This document shows positions 18,556 through 30,043 of a stretch of 64,000 nt of DNA, one piece after another (the first letter of the stretch is position 1; every line of letters begins with the position of its first letter). The notes beneath the pieces were generated by a model. The model saw nothing but the letters and a program-made list of their open reading frames with translations. It searched no databases and had not been told where the DNA came from. The position numbers and the translations under genes were made by a program. The DNA is from an uncultured Rhodospirillales bacterium. GTDB taxonomy: Bacteria > Pseudomonadota > Alphaproteobacteria > Acetobacterales > Acetobacteraceae. The DNA lies in assembly GCA_903845065.1 (NCBI GenBank), contig CAIMWH010000237.1, positions 1-64,000 of the forward strand, read 5' to 3'.

Positions 18556-20289
18556 TCAAAAGATGTCAGGCTCGCCGACGGGAGCCCCAAAGCCGGTCTT
18601 GAGGAAGTCGAAATCGCACCCCTCATTGGCCTGCTCGATATGCCGGCTGAACATCCAGCCATACCCCCGCTCGTACCGCGGCTTCACCTCCGGCAACGCC
18701 GCCCGCCGCCGCGCCAGTTCCTCATCGGAAACTTCCAAGTGAATTCCCCGATTGGGAATATCCACCCGAATAATATCCCCCGTCTGCACCAGCCCCAACG
18801 GCCCGCCGACGTACGATTCCGGCGAAACATGCAGGATGCACGCCCCATACGAGGTCCCGCTCATCCGCGCGTCCGAAATCCGCACCATGTCCCGCACCCC
18901 CTGCTTCACCAGCTTCTTCGGGATCGGGATCATCCCCCATTCCGGCATCCCCGGCCCACCCAGCGGCCCGGCATTGCGCAGCACCAGCACCGTATCGGGC
19001 GTCACATCCAGATCATCGCGATCGATCATCGCCTTCAGCGCCGGATAATTGTCGAACACCAGCGCCGGCCCCGCATGCGTCAGCAGATGCGCCGCCGCCG
19101 CCGCCGGCTTCATCACGCAGCCATCCGGCGCCAGGTTCCCCTTCAGCACCGCCAGCGCCCCCTCCTGATAAATCGCCGTATCGAGCGTGCGGATCACATC
19201 GTCATTATAGACCTCCGCCCCCTCCAGGCTCTGCGCCCAGGTCTGCCCGGACACATTGATCTGGCTGAGATCGAGGAACGGCACCAGCCGCGTCAGCAGC
19301 CCGAGCAACCCGCCGGCATAATAGAAATCCTCCATCAGGTATTTGTCGCCGGACGGCCGGATATTCGCCACCACCGGCACCTTGCGGCTCGCCGCGTCGA
19401 AATCCTCGAGCCCAATCGCATGCCCAGCCCGCCGCGCCATCGCCAGCAGATGGATCACCGCATTGGTCGAACACCCCATCGCCATCGCCACCACGATCGC
19501 GTTGCGGAACGCCCCCTCGGTCTGCACGCGGGCCGGCACCAGGTCCTCCCACACCATCTCCACCGCCCGCCGCCCCGTCGCCGCGGCCATGCGGATATGG
19601 TTGGCATCCGCCGCCGGGATCGAAGACGCCCCCGGCAACGTCATCCCCAGCGCATCCGCCAGCGCCGTCATGGTCGAGGCCGTGCCCATCGTCATGCACA
19701 CGCCATAGGACCGCGCGATGCCCACCTCCATCTCCGACCAGTCCTTGTCGGTGATATTGCCCGCCCGCCGCTCATCCCAGTACTTGAACGCATCCGACCC
19801 CGAGCCCAGCACCTTGCCGTGCCAGTTGCCCCGCAACATCGGCCCCGCCGGCATGAAGATCGCCGGCACCCCCGCACTCGTCGCCCCCAGCAGCAGCCCC
19901 GGCGTGGTCTTGTCGCAGCCGCCCATCAGCACCACCCCATCCACTGGATGCGAACGGATCAACTCCTCCGTCTCCATCGCCAGGAAATTGCGATACAGCA
20001 TCGTCGTCGGCTTCACCTTGCTTTCCGACAGCGAAATTGCCGGCAGCTCCACCGGAAACCCGCCCGCCTGCAACACGCCGCGCTTCACATCCTCCACCCG
20101 CGTCTTGAAATGCGCGTGGCACTGGTTGAGGTCCGACCAGGTGTTGATGATGGCGATCACCGGCCGCCCGACATAATCCTCGGCCGAATACCCCATCTGG
20201 TTCATCCGCGAGCGATGCCCGAACGAGCGGAAATCATCCGGCCCGAACCAGCGGGCGGAACGCAGCGTCTCGGGGGTCTTGCGGGTCAT
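18556..20289 (-). CDS. IlvD/Edd family dehydratase (L-arabonate dehydratase-like)
   Basis: VDGVVLMGGCDKTTPG, GVCMTMGTASTMTALADALG, ISDARMSGTSYG. Confidence 0.9.
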   Translation of the reverse strand: MTRKTPETLRSARWFGPDDFRSFGHRSRMNQMGYSAEDYVGRPVIAIINTWSDLNQCHAHFKTRVEDVKRGVLQAGGFPVELPAISLSESKVKPTTMLYRNFLAMETEELIRSHPVDGVVLMGGCDKTTPGLLLGATSAGVPAIFMPAGPMLRGNWHGKVLGSGSDAFKYWDERRAGNITDKDWSEMEVGIARSYGVCMTMGTASTMTALADALGMTLPGASSIPAADANHIRMAAATGRRAVEMVWEDLVPARVQTEGAFRNAIVVAMAMGCSTNAVIHLLAMARRAGHAIGLEDFDAASRKVPVVANIRPSGDKYLMEDFYYAGGLLGLLTRLVPFLDLSQINVSGQTWAQSLEGAEVYNDDVIRTLDTAIYQEGALAVLKGNLAPDGCVMKPAAAAAHLLTHAGPALVFDNYPALKAMIDRDDLDVTPDTVLVLRNAGPLGGPGMPEWGMIPIPKKLVKQGVRDMVRISDARMSGTSYGACILHVSPESYVGGPLGLVQTGDIIRVDIPNRGIHLEVSDEELARRRAALPEVKPRYERGYGWMFSRHIEQANEGCDFDFLKTGFGAPVGEPDIF

Positions 20290-20427
20290 GGCGCTCTCTC
20301 CGGATGGGGCCCCCGTCTCCACCACAAGCCCGGCGCCTTTGTCCAGGCCCCATTCCCTGGTTTGCATAGGCCAGCGGCCATTCCCGTGCCATAAGCCCGC
20401 CGCAACTGTTCCAAGCCCCGCCCCGCC

Positions 20428-22050
20428 ATGATCCGCCTCGACAACATCAGCAAGCAGAACGGCCACCAGCTCCTCTTCATCGAGGCTTCGGCCGCCCTCC
20501 TGCGCGGCGAGAAAACCGGCCTCGTCGGCCCCAACGGCGCCGGCAAAACCACCCTCTTCCGCATGATCACCGGCCAGGAGCAGCCCGACGAAGGCCAGGT
20601 CCTGGTCGATCGCGGCATCTCCATCGGCTTCTTCAGCCAGGATGTCGGCGAAATGTCCGGCCGCAGCGCGGTCGCCGAAGTGATGGACGGCGCCGGCGAT
20701 GTCAGCACCGTCGCCGCCGAACTCCACGCCCTCGAACACGCCTTGGGCGACCCCGAGCAGGCCGACAATCTCGATGCCCTGATCGAGCGCTTCGGCGAAG
20801 TCCAGGGCCGCTTCGAGTCCCTGGGCGGCTACGCGCTCGAAGGCCGCGCCCGCGAAGTCCTCAACGGCCTCAGCTTCACCCAGGAAATGATGGACGGTGA
20901 CGTCGGGACCCTCTCCGGCGGCTGGAAAATGCGCGTGGCGCTGGCCCGCATCCTCCTCATGCGCCCCGACGTCATGCTGCTTGACGAACCATCGAACCAT
21001 CTCGACCTGGAAAGCCTGATCTGGCTCGAACAATTCCTCGCCGGCTACGACGGCGCCCTGCTGATGACCTCGCACGACCGCGAGTTCATGAACCGCGTGA
21101 TCAACAAGATCATCGAGATCGACGGCGGCACCCTCACCTCCTATTCGGGGGACTACGCGTTCTACGAACAGCAGCGCGCCTTGAACGAAAAGCAGCAGCA
21201 GGCCCAGTTCGAGCGCCAGCAGGCCATGCTGGCCAAGGAAATCAAGTTCATCGAGCGTTTCAAGGCCCGCGCCTCGCACGCGACCCAAGTGCAAAGCCGG
21301 GTGAAAAAACTCGACAAGATCGACCGCGTCGAGCCCCCCAAACGCCGCCAGACCGTCTCCTTCGAATTCATGCCCGCCCCCCGCTCCGGCGAGGACGTGG
21401 TGAACCTGAAAAACGTCCACAAAAGCTACGGCCAGCGCCCGATCTACCAGGGGCTTGACCTGCTGGTCCGCCGCAAGGAGCGCTGCTGCGTCCTCGGCGT
21501 CAACGGCGCCGGCAAATCCACCCTGCTGAAACTCGTCACCGGCACCACCGAGCCCGACGAAGGCACCGTCGCCCTCGGCGGCAGCGTCCGCATGGGCTAC
21601 TTCGCCCAGCACGCCATGGAACTGCTCGATGGCGAACGCACCGTCTTCCAGGCCCTGGAGGACGCCCACCCCCGCGCCGGCCAGGGCTCCCTGCGCACCC
21701 TCGCCGGCTGCTTCGGCTTCTCCGGCGACGAAGTGGACAAAAAGTGCCGCGTCCTCTCAGGCGGCGAAAAAGCCCGCCTGGTCATGGCCATCATGCTCTA
21801 CGACCCGCCGAACTTCCTGGTGCTGGACGAACCCACCAACCATCTCGACATGGCCACCAAGGAAATGCTGATCAACGCCCTCGCGCAGTACGAAGGCACC
21901 ATGCTGTTCGTCTCGCATGACCGCCACTTCCTCGCCGCCCTCTCCAACCGCGTGCTGGAACTCACCCCCGAGGGCATCCACCAATACGGCGGCGGCTACA
22001 CCGAATACGTCACCCGCACCGGCCACGAGGCGCCCGGACTTCACGCCTGA
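20428..22050 (+). CDS. ABC-F family ATP-binding protein
   Basis: Two ABC modules (GPNGAGKTT / GVNGAGKST), two LDEP(S/T)NHLD motifs, inter-domain linker, no TM. Confidence 0.93.
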   Translation: MIRLDNISKQNGHQLLFIEASAALLRGEKTGLVGPNGAGKTTLFRMITGQEQPDEGQVLVDRGISIGFFSQDVGEMSGRSAVAEVMDGAGDVSTVAAELHALEHALGDPEQADNLDALIERFGEVQGRFESLGGYALEGRAREVLNGLSFTQEMMDGDVGTLSGGWKMRVALARILLMRPDVMLLDEPSNHLDLESLIWLEQFLAGYDGALLMTSHDREFMNRVINKIIEIDGGTLTSYSGDYAFYEQQRALNEKQQQAQFERQQAMLAKEIKFIERFKARASHATQVQSRVKKLDKIDRVEPPKRRQTVSFEFMPAPRSGEDVVNLKNVHKSYGQRPIYQGLDLLVRRKERCCVLGVNGAGKSTLLKLVTGTTEPDEGTVALGGSVRMGYFAQHAMELLDGERTVFQALEDAHPRAGQGSLRTLAGCFGFSGDEVDKKCRVLSGGEKARLVMAIMLYDPPNFLVLDEPTNHLDMATKEMLINALAQYEGTMLFVSHDRHFLAALSNRVLELTPEGIHQYGGGYTEYVTRTGHEAPGLHA

Positions 22051-22842
22051 TCACATCCGCAACAGCGCCCCATACCCCGTAACCGGGGTATGGACGCCGG
22101 CCATCCGCAGGCAATGCCACAGGCTCACCTGGTTGGCCGACAGCACCGGCCGCCGCAAATCCACCTCCAGCGCCTCGATAATCCCGACGCAGCGAAACCC
22201 CGTCCCCGCGATCAGCACTCCATCCGCCTCGGCCGGACACGCCGCCCGGATCTGCGCATACAACGGCTCGATGTCCTGCTCGAATCCCATCCCCTGCGGA
22301 TACAACTCGCCCGGCGGCACATCCCGCCACTTCCGCCCCGGATCGTACCGCATCACCCCCGCCGGCGCGAAACCCCGCTCCCGGTAATACCGCCCCCCCG
22401 CCGCCACCGTGTCGTCATTGAACCACGGCGGCAGCACCAGAAACGGCCGCCGCACCCCGGAAGCCCGCAGCGCCGCCAGGCTATCCAACCCATTGGTGCT
22501 CACCACCGTCCCCGCCGGCAACTCCCCCGCCAGCCGCGCCACCACCGCCTCGTCCCAGCCGGCCCCGCCGAGAATACTGCTCGAACTATGCCCCACCACC
22601 ACCGCGGCAAGCCGCATCGCCGCGAACTGCCGGCACCCCCGCGCCAGGTCCTCCTCCAACTCCACCCCGCCGCGATCCTCCCGCCACCGCGCCCACGGCG
22701 CCCGCGCCGTCACCCGCGCCGCATGCACCGAGACATTCGGCGGCACCATCGCCCACCACTCCGCCTCCGGCACCGCCTCGTTGCCCACGATGAACATGCC
22801 GATCCGGGCCTGCCAGCCCCAGTTATCCCGCGCGCCCATCAC
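22051..22842 (-). CDS. Asp/Glu racemase superfamily, maleate isomerase/arylmalonate decarboxylase-like
   Basis: WQARIGMFIVGNEAVPEAEWWAMVPPNVSVHAAR; PVLSANQVSLWHCLRMAG. Confidence 0.75.
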   Translation of the reverse strand: MMGARDNWGWQARIGMFIVGNEAVPEAEWWAMVPPNVSVHAARVTARAPWARWREDRGGVELEEDLARGCRQFAAMRLAAVVVGHSSSSILGGAGWDEAVVARLAGELPAGTVVSTNGLDSLAALRASGVRRPFLVLPPWFNDDTVAAGGRYYRERGFAPAGVMRYDPGRKWRDVPPGELYPQGMGFEQDIEPLYAQIRAACPAEADGVLIAGTGFRCVGIIEALEVDLRRPVLSANQVSLWHCLRMAGVHTPVTGYGALLRM

Positions 22843-24473
22843 GCCAACCCCGGCCGCTCATCCGCCACCCCCAACGCCACCTCCAACGCCCGCCCCAGCG
22901 AAAGCGCCGCCGCCTCGCCGAACAACGGCCCGAGGATCGACATCGCATGCGGCACCCGATGCTCCACCCCGTCCTCGAACGCCACCGCCGCATTCAAATA
23001 CGCCGGCATCTGCCGCGTCCGGTGCATCGCGAACCCCACCCGCACCGCCAGCCCCGGATGCCCCGTCATATTGCCGATGATGGTCAACAGCCCGGTCTCC
23101 GGTGGCGACAGCAGCACATCCACCTCGCGGAACACCGCATCCATCGCCTGCATCGTCCGCCGCCGCAGCCGATCCAACTGGATGTGATCCACCGCCGACA
23201 GGAACCGCGCCTTGCGGAACACATTCGGCCACGCCCCGGCATCCTGCCGCGCCATCAAATCATCATCGCCGGACAGCGTGAGGTCCTCGAACGCCGCCGC
23301 CGCCTCGGCAAACAAAATATGCTGCAAGGCATCATACGGCAGGTCCGGCAGCACCACCGGCACCGGCACACCCCCCACCCGCCGCACCGCCTCCAGCACC
23401 GCCGCATCCAGCGGATTACCGAAATCCGCCGCCACATACCCCACCCGCATCCCCGCCACGCCCGCCGTCGCATCCCAGCCGAACGGTGCCGCGATGCTCC
23501 CCTCATCCGCCGTGTCGAATCGATTGATCGCCGCCAGCACCAGCGCGATATCATCCACCGCCCGGCAAATCGGCCCGATCTTGTCGAGCGACCAGCACAA
23601 CGCCATCGCCCCAGCACGCGAAACCCGCCCAAACGTCGGCCGCAGCCCCGCCACCCCGCACCGCGCGGCCGGCGCCAGGATCGAACCCAGCGTCTCCGTC
23701 CCGATCGCAAACCCCACCAGCCCCGCCGCCGTCGCACTTGATGAGCCGGCGCTCGACCCGCGTGACCCCTCCTCGGTATTCCACGGATTGCGCGTCCGCC
23801 CGCCATACCAGATATCGCCGAACGCCAGCGCCCCGACCGCCGTCTTGCCCAGCAACACCGCCCCCGCCTCGGCAAGCAACTTCACCACCGTCGCATCCGT
23901 CCCCGGCACCCGATCCCGATACGGCTCGGCCCCCCACCCGGTCACAATCCCCGCCGTGTCGATCACATCCTTCACCGCATACGGTATCCCGTGCAGCGGC
24001 CCCAGCCACCGCCCCGCCGCCAGCAGCCGATCCGCCTCCGCCGCCTGCGCCAGCGCCACCGCCTCCGTCACCATGGCGAAGCTGAACAACGCCGGATCAT
24101 GCCGCCGGATGCGCGCCAGATAGATCCCCGTCAGCCGCACGGCTGACAACTTCCCGTCCCGGATCCACCCCGCCAGCCGCCGCACCGGCGCGAACGCGAT
24201 ATCCTCATCGCGCTCCGGCAACGCCGCCACCTCCAGCGGCACGTTCATCGCCACCGCCTCGGGCATCACGAACCCGCGCAGCCGCGGATCGAACAACGTC
24301 GCCGGCGGCAGCGCATTCTCCAGCGGCACCAACCGCCGCCGCACCGCCACCTCGATCTGTGCGCCCAGATTATCCCGCATCTGCGCCCGCTCGGCGTCGG
24401 TGTATGCCACCCCCACCAACTGCTCCGCCGCCCGCATCACCCCGTCATCGATCGGTGTCGTGCTCATAACCAT
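22839..24473 (-). CDS. Amidase (amidase signature family)
   Basis: GIPYAVKDVIDTAG, GSRGSSAGSSSATAAGLVGFAIGTETLGSI. Confidence 0.92.
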   Translation of the reverse strand: MVMSTTPIDDGVMRAAEQLVGVAYTDAERAQMRDNLGAQIEVAVRRRLVPLENALPPATLFDPRLRGFVMPEAVAMNVPLEVAALPERDEDIAFAPVRRLAGWIRDGKLSAVRLTGIYLARIRRHDPALFSFAMVTEAVALAQAAEADRLLAAGRWLGPLHGIPYAVKDVIDTAGIVTGWGAEPYRDRVPGTDATVVKLLAEAGAVLLGKTAVGALAFGDIWYGGRTRNPWNTEEGSRGSSAGSSSATAAGLVGFAIGTETLGSILAPAARCGVAGLRPTFGRVSRAGAMALCWSLDKIGPICRAVDDIALVLAAINRFDTADEGSIAAPFGWDATAGVAGMRVGYVAADFGNPLDAAVLEAVRRVGGVPVPVVLPDLPYDALQHILFAEAAAAFEDLTLSGDDDLMARQDAGAWPNVFRKARFLSAVDHIQLDRLRRRTMQAMDAVFREVDVLLSPPETGLLTIIGNMTGHPGLAVRVGFAMHRTRQMPAYLNAAVAFEDGVEHRVPHAMSILGPLFGEAAALSLGRALEVALGVADERPGLA

Positions 24474-24486
24474 CCCCTCTCGCGCA

Positions 24487-25451
24487 TCACCCCGCGGGAT
24501 GATGACAATTCACCAGCCGCCCATCGTCCATCATCGTCGCCGGCGGGTCCTCCGCCCGGCACCGCCCATCCGCCCGCGGACAGCGCGGCGCGAACCGGCA
24601 CCCCGCCGGCACATTGCCCGCGCTCGGCGGCTCGCCTTCCAGCACGAAATTATCCACCACCCGCCGCCCGCCGATAATCGGCACCGCCGCCAGCAGCGAT
24701 TGCGTATAGGCATGCGCCGGCGCCGCAAACACCGCCTCCGTCGCCCCGATCTCCACCACACGCCCGAGATACATCACCGCGATCCGCTGGCTGAACAGCC
24801 GCACCACGCTCAAGTCATGGCTGATGAACACGTAGGTAAGGTCGAACTTCTCCCGCAACTCCAGCAGCAGGTTCAGCACCACCGCCTGCACCGAAACATC
24901 CAGCCCCGACGTCGGCTCATCCAAAATCACCAGGCTCGGCCGCAGCATCAAAATCCGCGCCAGCCCCACCCGCCGCTGCTGCCCGCCGCTGATCTCATGC
25001 GGATAAAGCTCCAGATGCCGCTCCGGCAAATTCACCGCCCGCAACGTCTCCAGCACCCGCGCCCGCCGCTCCGCCCCCCCCATATCGGTATGGACAATCA
25101 ACGGCTCCTCCAGCGACCGCCCGATCTTCCAGCGCGGATCAAGCGACGCCCCCGGGTCCTGGTAGCAATACTGCAAGTTCCGCCGCACCGCCCGCCCCGC
25201 GCTCGGTGACAGCGTGGCGATCTCATGCCCCTCGAAATGCACGCTGCCCGAGGTCGGCGGATGGATGCCCGCCACCGTCTTGCCCAGCGTCGATTTCCCG
25301 CACCCGCTCTCGCCGACAATCCCCAGGATTTCCCCCCGCGCGATCGACAGCGACACCCCATCGAGCGCCCGCAACCACCCGGTCCGCCGCCCCCAAACAT
25401 TGCGAATGGGGAAATGCCGGTTGAGCCCGGCGATATCCAGCAACCCCGCGC

Positions 25452-25455
<4 letters not shown>
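24487..25455 (-). CDS. Oligo/dipeptide-type ABC transporter ATP-binding protein (DppF-like)
   Basis: GESGCGKSTLGKTVAGI, SGGQQRRVGLARIL, LDEPTSGLDVSVQA, C-terminal Cys-rich oligo_HPY extension. Confidence 0.92.
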
Positions 25456-26444
<989 letters not shown>

Positions 26445-26445
26445 C

Positions 26446-27285
26446 CTAGCTGCCCCGCCGGATGCGCGGATCGAGCGTATCGCGCAGCCCATCGCCGAGC
26501 AGGTTGAACCCCATCACCACCAGCAAAATCGCAATCCCCGGCGCCGTCGCATACCACCAGGCCTGCGGCAGAAACTCCCGGCTTTCCGCGATCATCCGCC
26601 CCCATTCCGGCGTCGGCGGCGGCGCCCCCAACCCGAGGAACCCCAGCGAAGCCGCCGCCAATATCGTCCCCCCCATCCCGATCGTGGTCCGCACGATGAT
26701 GGAGGACGCGATGGACGGCAGCACATGCAGCACCATCACCCTGAGCGGCGAAGCCCCCATCGCCACCGCCGCCTCGATGAACACCTCGTTGCGCAAGGAC
26801 CGCGTCTCCGCATAAACAATCCGCGCCCAGAACGGCCAATACGTCGCCGAAAGTGCCAGGATCACATTGTGGATCGCCGGCCCCAGCGTCTGCGCAATCG
26901 CAATCGCCAGCACGATCTGCGGCACGGCCAGGAACACGTCCGAAATCCGCATCAGCGCATCGCTGAACCAGCGGTCGTAATACCCCGCCACCAGCCCCAT
27001 CGGCACCCCCACCAGCACCGCCACCGCCGTAGCCGACACCGAGATCAGGATCGTCAACCGCGCCCCGAACAACAGCCGGCTGAACAAATCGGCCCCCATC
27101 CGGTCCGTCCCCAGCCAGTACACCTCGCCCGGCGGCTTCAACCGCTGCGCCGGATTGAACCCCGTCACATCCCCCGGAAAATTCGACAGCGGCGTGGCGA
27201 AAATCGCCGCCAGCACCAGCAGCGTCACAATGGCCAACCCGGCCAGCAACGCCCGATCCCGCGCCAGGCGCCCCAACATCCTCAA
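26446..27285 (-). CDS. ABC transporter permease (DppC-like)
   Basis: LGTDRMGADLFSRLLFGARLTI and EAAVAMGASPLRVMVLHVLP (EAA loop). Confidence 0.92.
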   Translation of the reverse strand: MRMLGRLARDRALLAGLAIVTLLVLAAIFATPLSNFPGDVTGFNPAQRLKPPGEVYWLGTDRMGADLFSRLLFGARLTILISVSATAVAVLVGVPMGLVAGYYDRWFSDALMRISDVFLAVPQIVLAIAIAQTLGPAIHNVILALSATYWPFWARIVYAETRSLRNEVFIEAAVAMGASPLRVMVLHVLPSIASSIIVRTTIGMGGTILAAASLGFLGLGAPPPTPEWGRMIAESREFLPQAWWYATAPGIAILLVVMGFNLLGDGLRDTLDPRIRRGS

Positions 27286-28283
27286 CGCCCCCGCGGATCA
27301 AGCACGGATTGCGCCACATCCACCAACAGGTTCACCCCGATGAACACCGATCCGGTAAACAACGTGAACCCCATGATGGCGTTGTAATCCGACTGCAAAA
27401 TCGACTGGTACGCATACGTCCCCAGCCCAGGCCACGAAAACACCGTCTCCACCACCACCGCGCCGGCCAGCAGATTGCCGAACACCAGCCCGATCTGCGT
27501 CAACGTCCCGATCAGCGCCGCGCGCAGGATGTATTTCCAGATCACCACCCGCCGCGGCAGCCCCATCGCCGCCTGGTAGAACACGAACTGGCTCTGCATC
27601 ACGTTCAACACCCCCGCCCGGGTAAACCGCACGATGGTCGCCATCGCCGGGATCGCCAGCGTCAGCATCGGCAACGCCAGGTAGCGCAGGGCCGCGAAAA
27701 ACGTCTCGAAATCCCCGCGGATCAGCGCATCCAGCGTATAGAACCCGGTAATCGGGTCCGGCCCCCAGCCATCGATCCGCCCCTGCACCGGCGTCAGATT
27801 GAGGTGCATCGAGAACAGCAACTGCAACAATATCGCCAGCCAGAACGCCGCCATCGCCAACCCGCCGATGGTCACCAGCCGCACGATCTGATCCAGCCAC
27901 GAATTGCGCCGCAACGCCGAAACCACCCCCAGCGGCAGCCCCACCAGCACCGCCAGCGCAATCGCATACAGCGCCAGCTCGAACGTCGCCGGCAACCGCT
28001 CCACCAGGTCATCCGCCACCGGGCGCTGGGTATACAGGCTGATGCCCATGTTGCCCCGCACCACATCGCCCACGTAGCGCACGAACTGCTCCGGCAACGG
28101 CTTGTCGAGCCCGAACTTGTGCCGGATCGCCTCCACCTGCTCCATCGGCGCATTCTCGCCCGCCAGCACCCGCGCCGGATCGGCCGGAATGACATGGGAA
28201 ATCGAGAACACGATCAGCGCAAGGCCAAGCAACGTCGGCGGCATCCACAAACACCGCCGCAACGCCAACGCCAGCAAACGCAT
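27282..28283 (-). CDS. ABC transporter permease (DppB-like)
   Basis: ISHVIPADPARVLAGENA, Dpp/Opp B architecture, ATGA overlap with DppC. Confidence 0.92.
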   Translation of the reverse strand: MRLLALALRRCLWMPPTLLGLALIVFSISHVIPADPARVLAGENAPMEQVEAIRHKFGLDKPLPEQFVRYVGDVVRGNMGISLYTQRPVADDLVERLPATFELALYAIALAVLVGLPLGVVSALRRNSWLDQIVRLVTIGGLAMAAFWLAILLQLLFSMHLNLTPVQGRIDGWGPDPITGFYTLDALIRGDFETFFAALRYLALPMLTLAIPAMATIVRFTRAGVLNVMQSQFVFYQAAMGLPRRVVIWKYILRAALIGTLTQIGLVFGNLLAGAVVVETVFSWPGLGTYAYQSILQSDYNAIMGFTLFTGSVFIGVNLLVDVAQSVLDPRGR

Positions 28284-28287
28284 CGGA

Positions 28288-29862
28288 TCAGGTGTTCATC
28301 TGGATCCAGCGCAAATCCTGGGTATCCCCGATCGGGCAGAACCGCACGGATTTCACCTGCTTCGAATACGGCCCATAGAACTTGGTGTTGTTGATGAAAA
28401 TCCCCGCCGCATCCTCCACCAGGATGCGCGAGACCTCCTCATACAACGGCCGCCGCTTCTCCCGATCGGTGATCACCAGCGCCTGGTCGGTCAATTCATC
28501 CACCCGGGCATTCTTGTAGAAGCTCGAGTTGCCCGCCTTGAAGTTGCGGCTGTGGAAAATGAACCCGGTCCAGTTATGCGGATCGGCGAAATACGCGCTG
28601 CGCCACAGCGGGATCAGGTCATGCGCCCGGTCCGGATCGTCGAACTTCGGCACCAGCGTGGTGAACGGCTCCGCCACCACCTTGATCTCCAGCCCCGCCT
28701 TCGCCGCCCCCGCCTGCAACATCTGCGCCGCCTGCTCGGACTGCGGATAGCCGGACATGGCGGCGATCTGCAACGGCCGGATCTTCTCCTTCACCTGCGA
28801 CAAATACCACTTCGCCTTGTCGATATCGTAGGTGTAGCCCTTGAGATCGGCCGGCGCGCCCCACATCGGATTGGGAATGATCCCCGGATTGCGCACCACC
28901 GTGCCACCCAGGATATTGTTGTTGAACCCGTCATAATCGAACATGCAGGACAACGCGCGCCGCATATTCACATCGTTCAGCGGCGCCTTGGCGCTGTTGA
29001 TGATGAAGTAGAAGGTGCGGATGCTCTCCGCCTCCTTGAACCACACATTGCCCGAGGCCTTCATCCGCTCCACCTGCTCGGCCGGCATATATCCATCCGT
29101 GGTGGTGAACTCGCCCTTGATCATGCCGAGCACCCGCGTCGCGGTTTCCATCGACACGCGGAAATCCGCCTCGTCGATCGCCCCCGGCCCGAACGGCATG
29201 AAATGCGCCTCGTTGCGCTCGCACTGGAACCCGATCGCCGGATCGAACCGCCGCAGCTTGTAGCCGCCCGAGCCCGCCACGTTGCGGGTCATCCACTCCG
29301 AGCCCCAGTCATTCTCCTTGACGTGGGATTTCACCACCTTGGAATTCACCACCCAAAGCTCCGACAGCACCGCCATGAACACCGCGAACGGCTTGTTCAG
29401 GGTGAACTGCACATGCATCGGATCGAGCGCCTTGGTCGTCCCCGGCTTCACCACATCGGAGAACAACCCATAGGCGCCCTTCTTGAGCCCCAGGATGCGC
29501 TCCATCGAATACACCACGTCATCCGCGGTGAGCGGGCTGCCGTCATGGAACTTCAGATTGGGCCGCAGCGTGAACGTGTAGGTCTTCCCGTCGGTGGAAA
29601 TATCCACCTTCTCCGCCAGCCACATCTCCAGCTTCGGCGGATTATCCACCCACCGCACCAGCGCGTCATACATGTTCAACCGGATGGCGATACGCCCGAT
29701 ATCGAACACCTGGTGCGGATCGAGGATATCGTACGGATTATTGTTCGCCGTCACATACCGAACCCGCCCCGCCGCCTCCGCCGTCCCCGCGAAAGCCCCC
29801 AGCGCCGTCGCCCCGGCAATAGCCGCCCGCCGCCCCATAGCCGGCCCGAACACATGATCCAT
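28288..29862 (-). CDS. ABC transporter substrate-binding protein, family 5
   Basis: Signal-like N-terminus (MGRRAAIAGATALGAFAGTAEA), LKFHDGSPLTADDVVYSMERI. Confidence 0.92.
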   Translation of the reverse strand: MDHVFGPAMGRRAAIAGATALGAFAGTAEAAGRVRYVTANNNPYDILDPHQVFDIGRIAIRLNMYDALVRWVDNPPKLEMWLAEKVDISTDGKTYTFTLRPNLKFHDGSPLTADDVVYSMERILGLKKGAYGLFSDVVKPGTTKALDPMHVQFTLNKPFAVFMAVLSELWVVNSKVVKSHVKENDWGSEWMTRNVAGSGGYKLRRFDPAIGFQCERNEAHFMPFGPGAIDEADFRVSMETATRVLGMIKGEFTTTDGYMPAEQVERMKASGNVWFKEAESIRTFYFIINSAKAPLNDVNMRRALSCMFDYDGFNNNILGGTVVRNPGIIPNPMWGAPADLKGYTYDIDKAKWYLSQVKEKIRPLQIAAMSGYPQSEQAAQMLQAGAAKAGLEIKVVAEPFTTLVPKFDDPDRAHDLIPLWRSAYFADPHNWTGFIFHSRNFKAGNSSFYKNARVDELTDQALVITDREKRRPLYEEVSRILVEDAAGIFINNTKFYGPYSKQVKSVRFCPIGDTQDLRWIQMNT

Positions 29863-29963
29863 GGTAAGTCCCTCTCAGAAACCGCAAACCCCCGGCGGCC
29901 CAAACGGTCAGATGGAACCTTCACTGCCCCAGCGCCGAATTGCAAGGTCACAGCGACCGCCAA

Positions 29964-30039
29964 GCGTCACAAAGAGACAGCGAGAAGGGCAGGTGCGAAG
30001 CCCTTGCTTCTCGCCGTCTCGCTGTCTCGTTGTGAACGC
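29964..30039. repeat. 76-nt interrupted inverted repeat with alternative hairpins
   Basis: GAGACAGCGAGA pairs with TCTCGCTGTCTC (12 bp perfect); alternative pairing GCGAGAAGGGC / GCCCTTGCTTCTCGC. Confidence 0.65.
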
Positions 30040-30043
30040 TTCC

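Noticed and set aside
18307-20394. 695-aa plus-strand ORF
   Set aside because: Shadow ORF antisense to the IlvD/Edd dehydratase and RraA-like genes.
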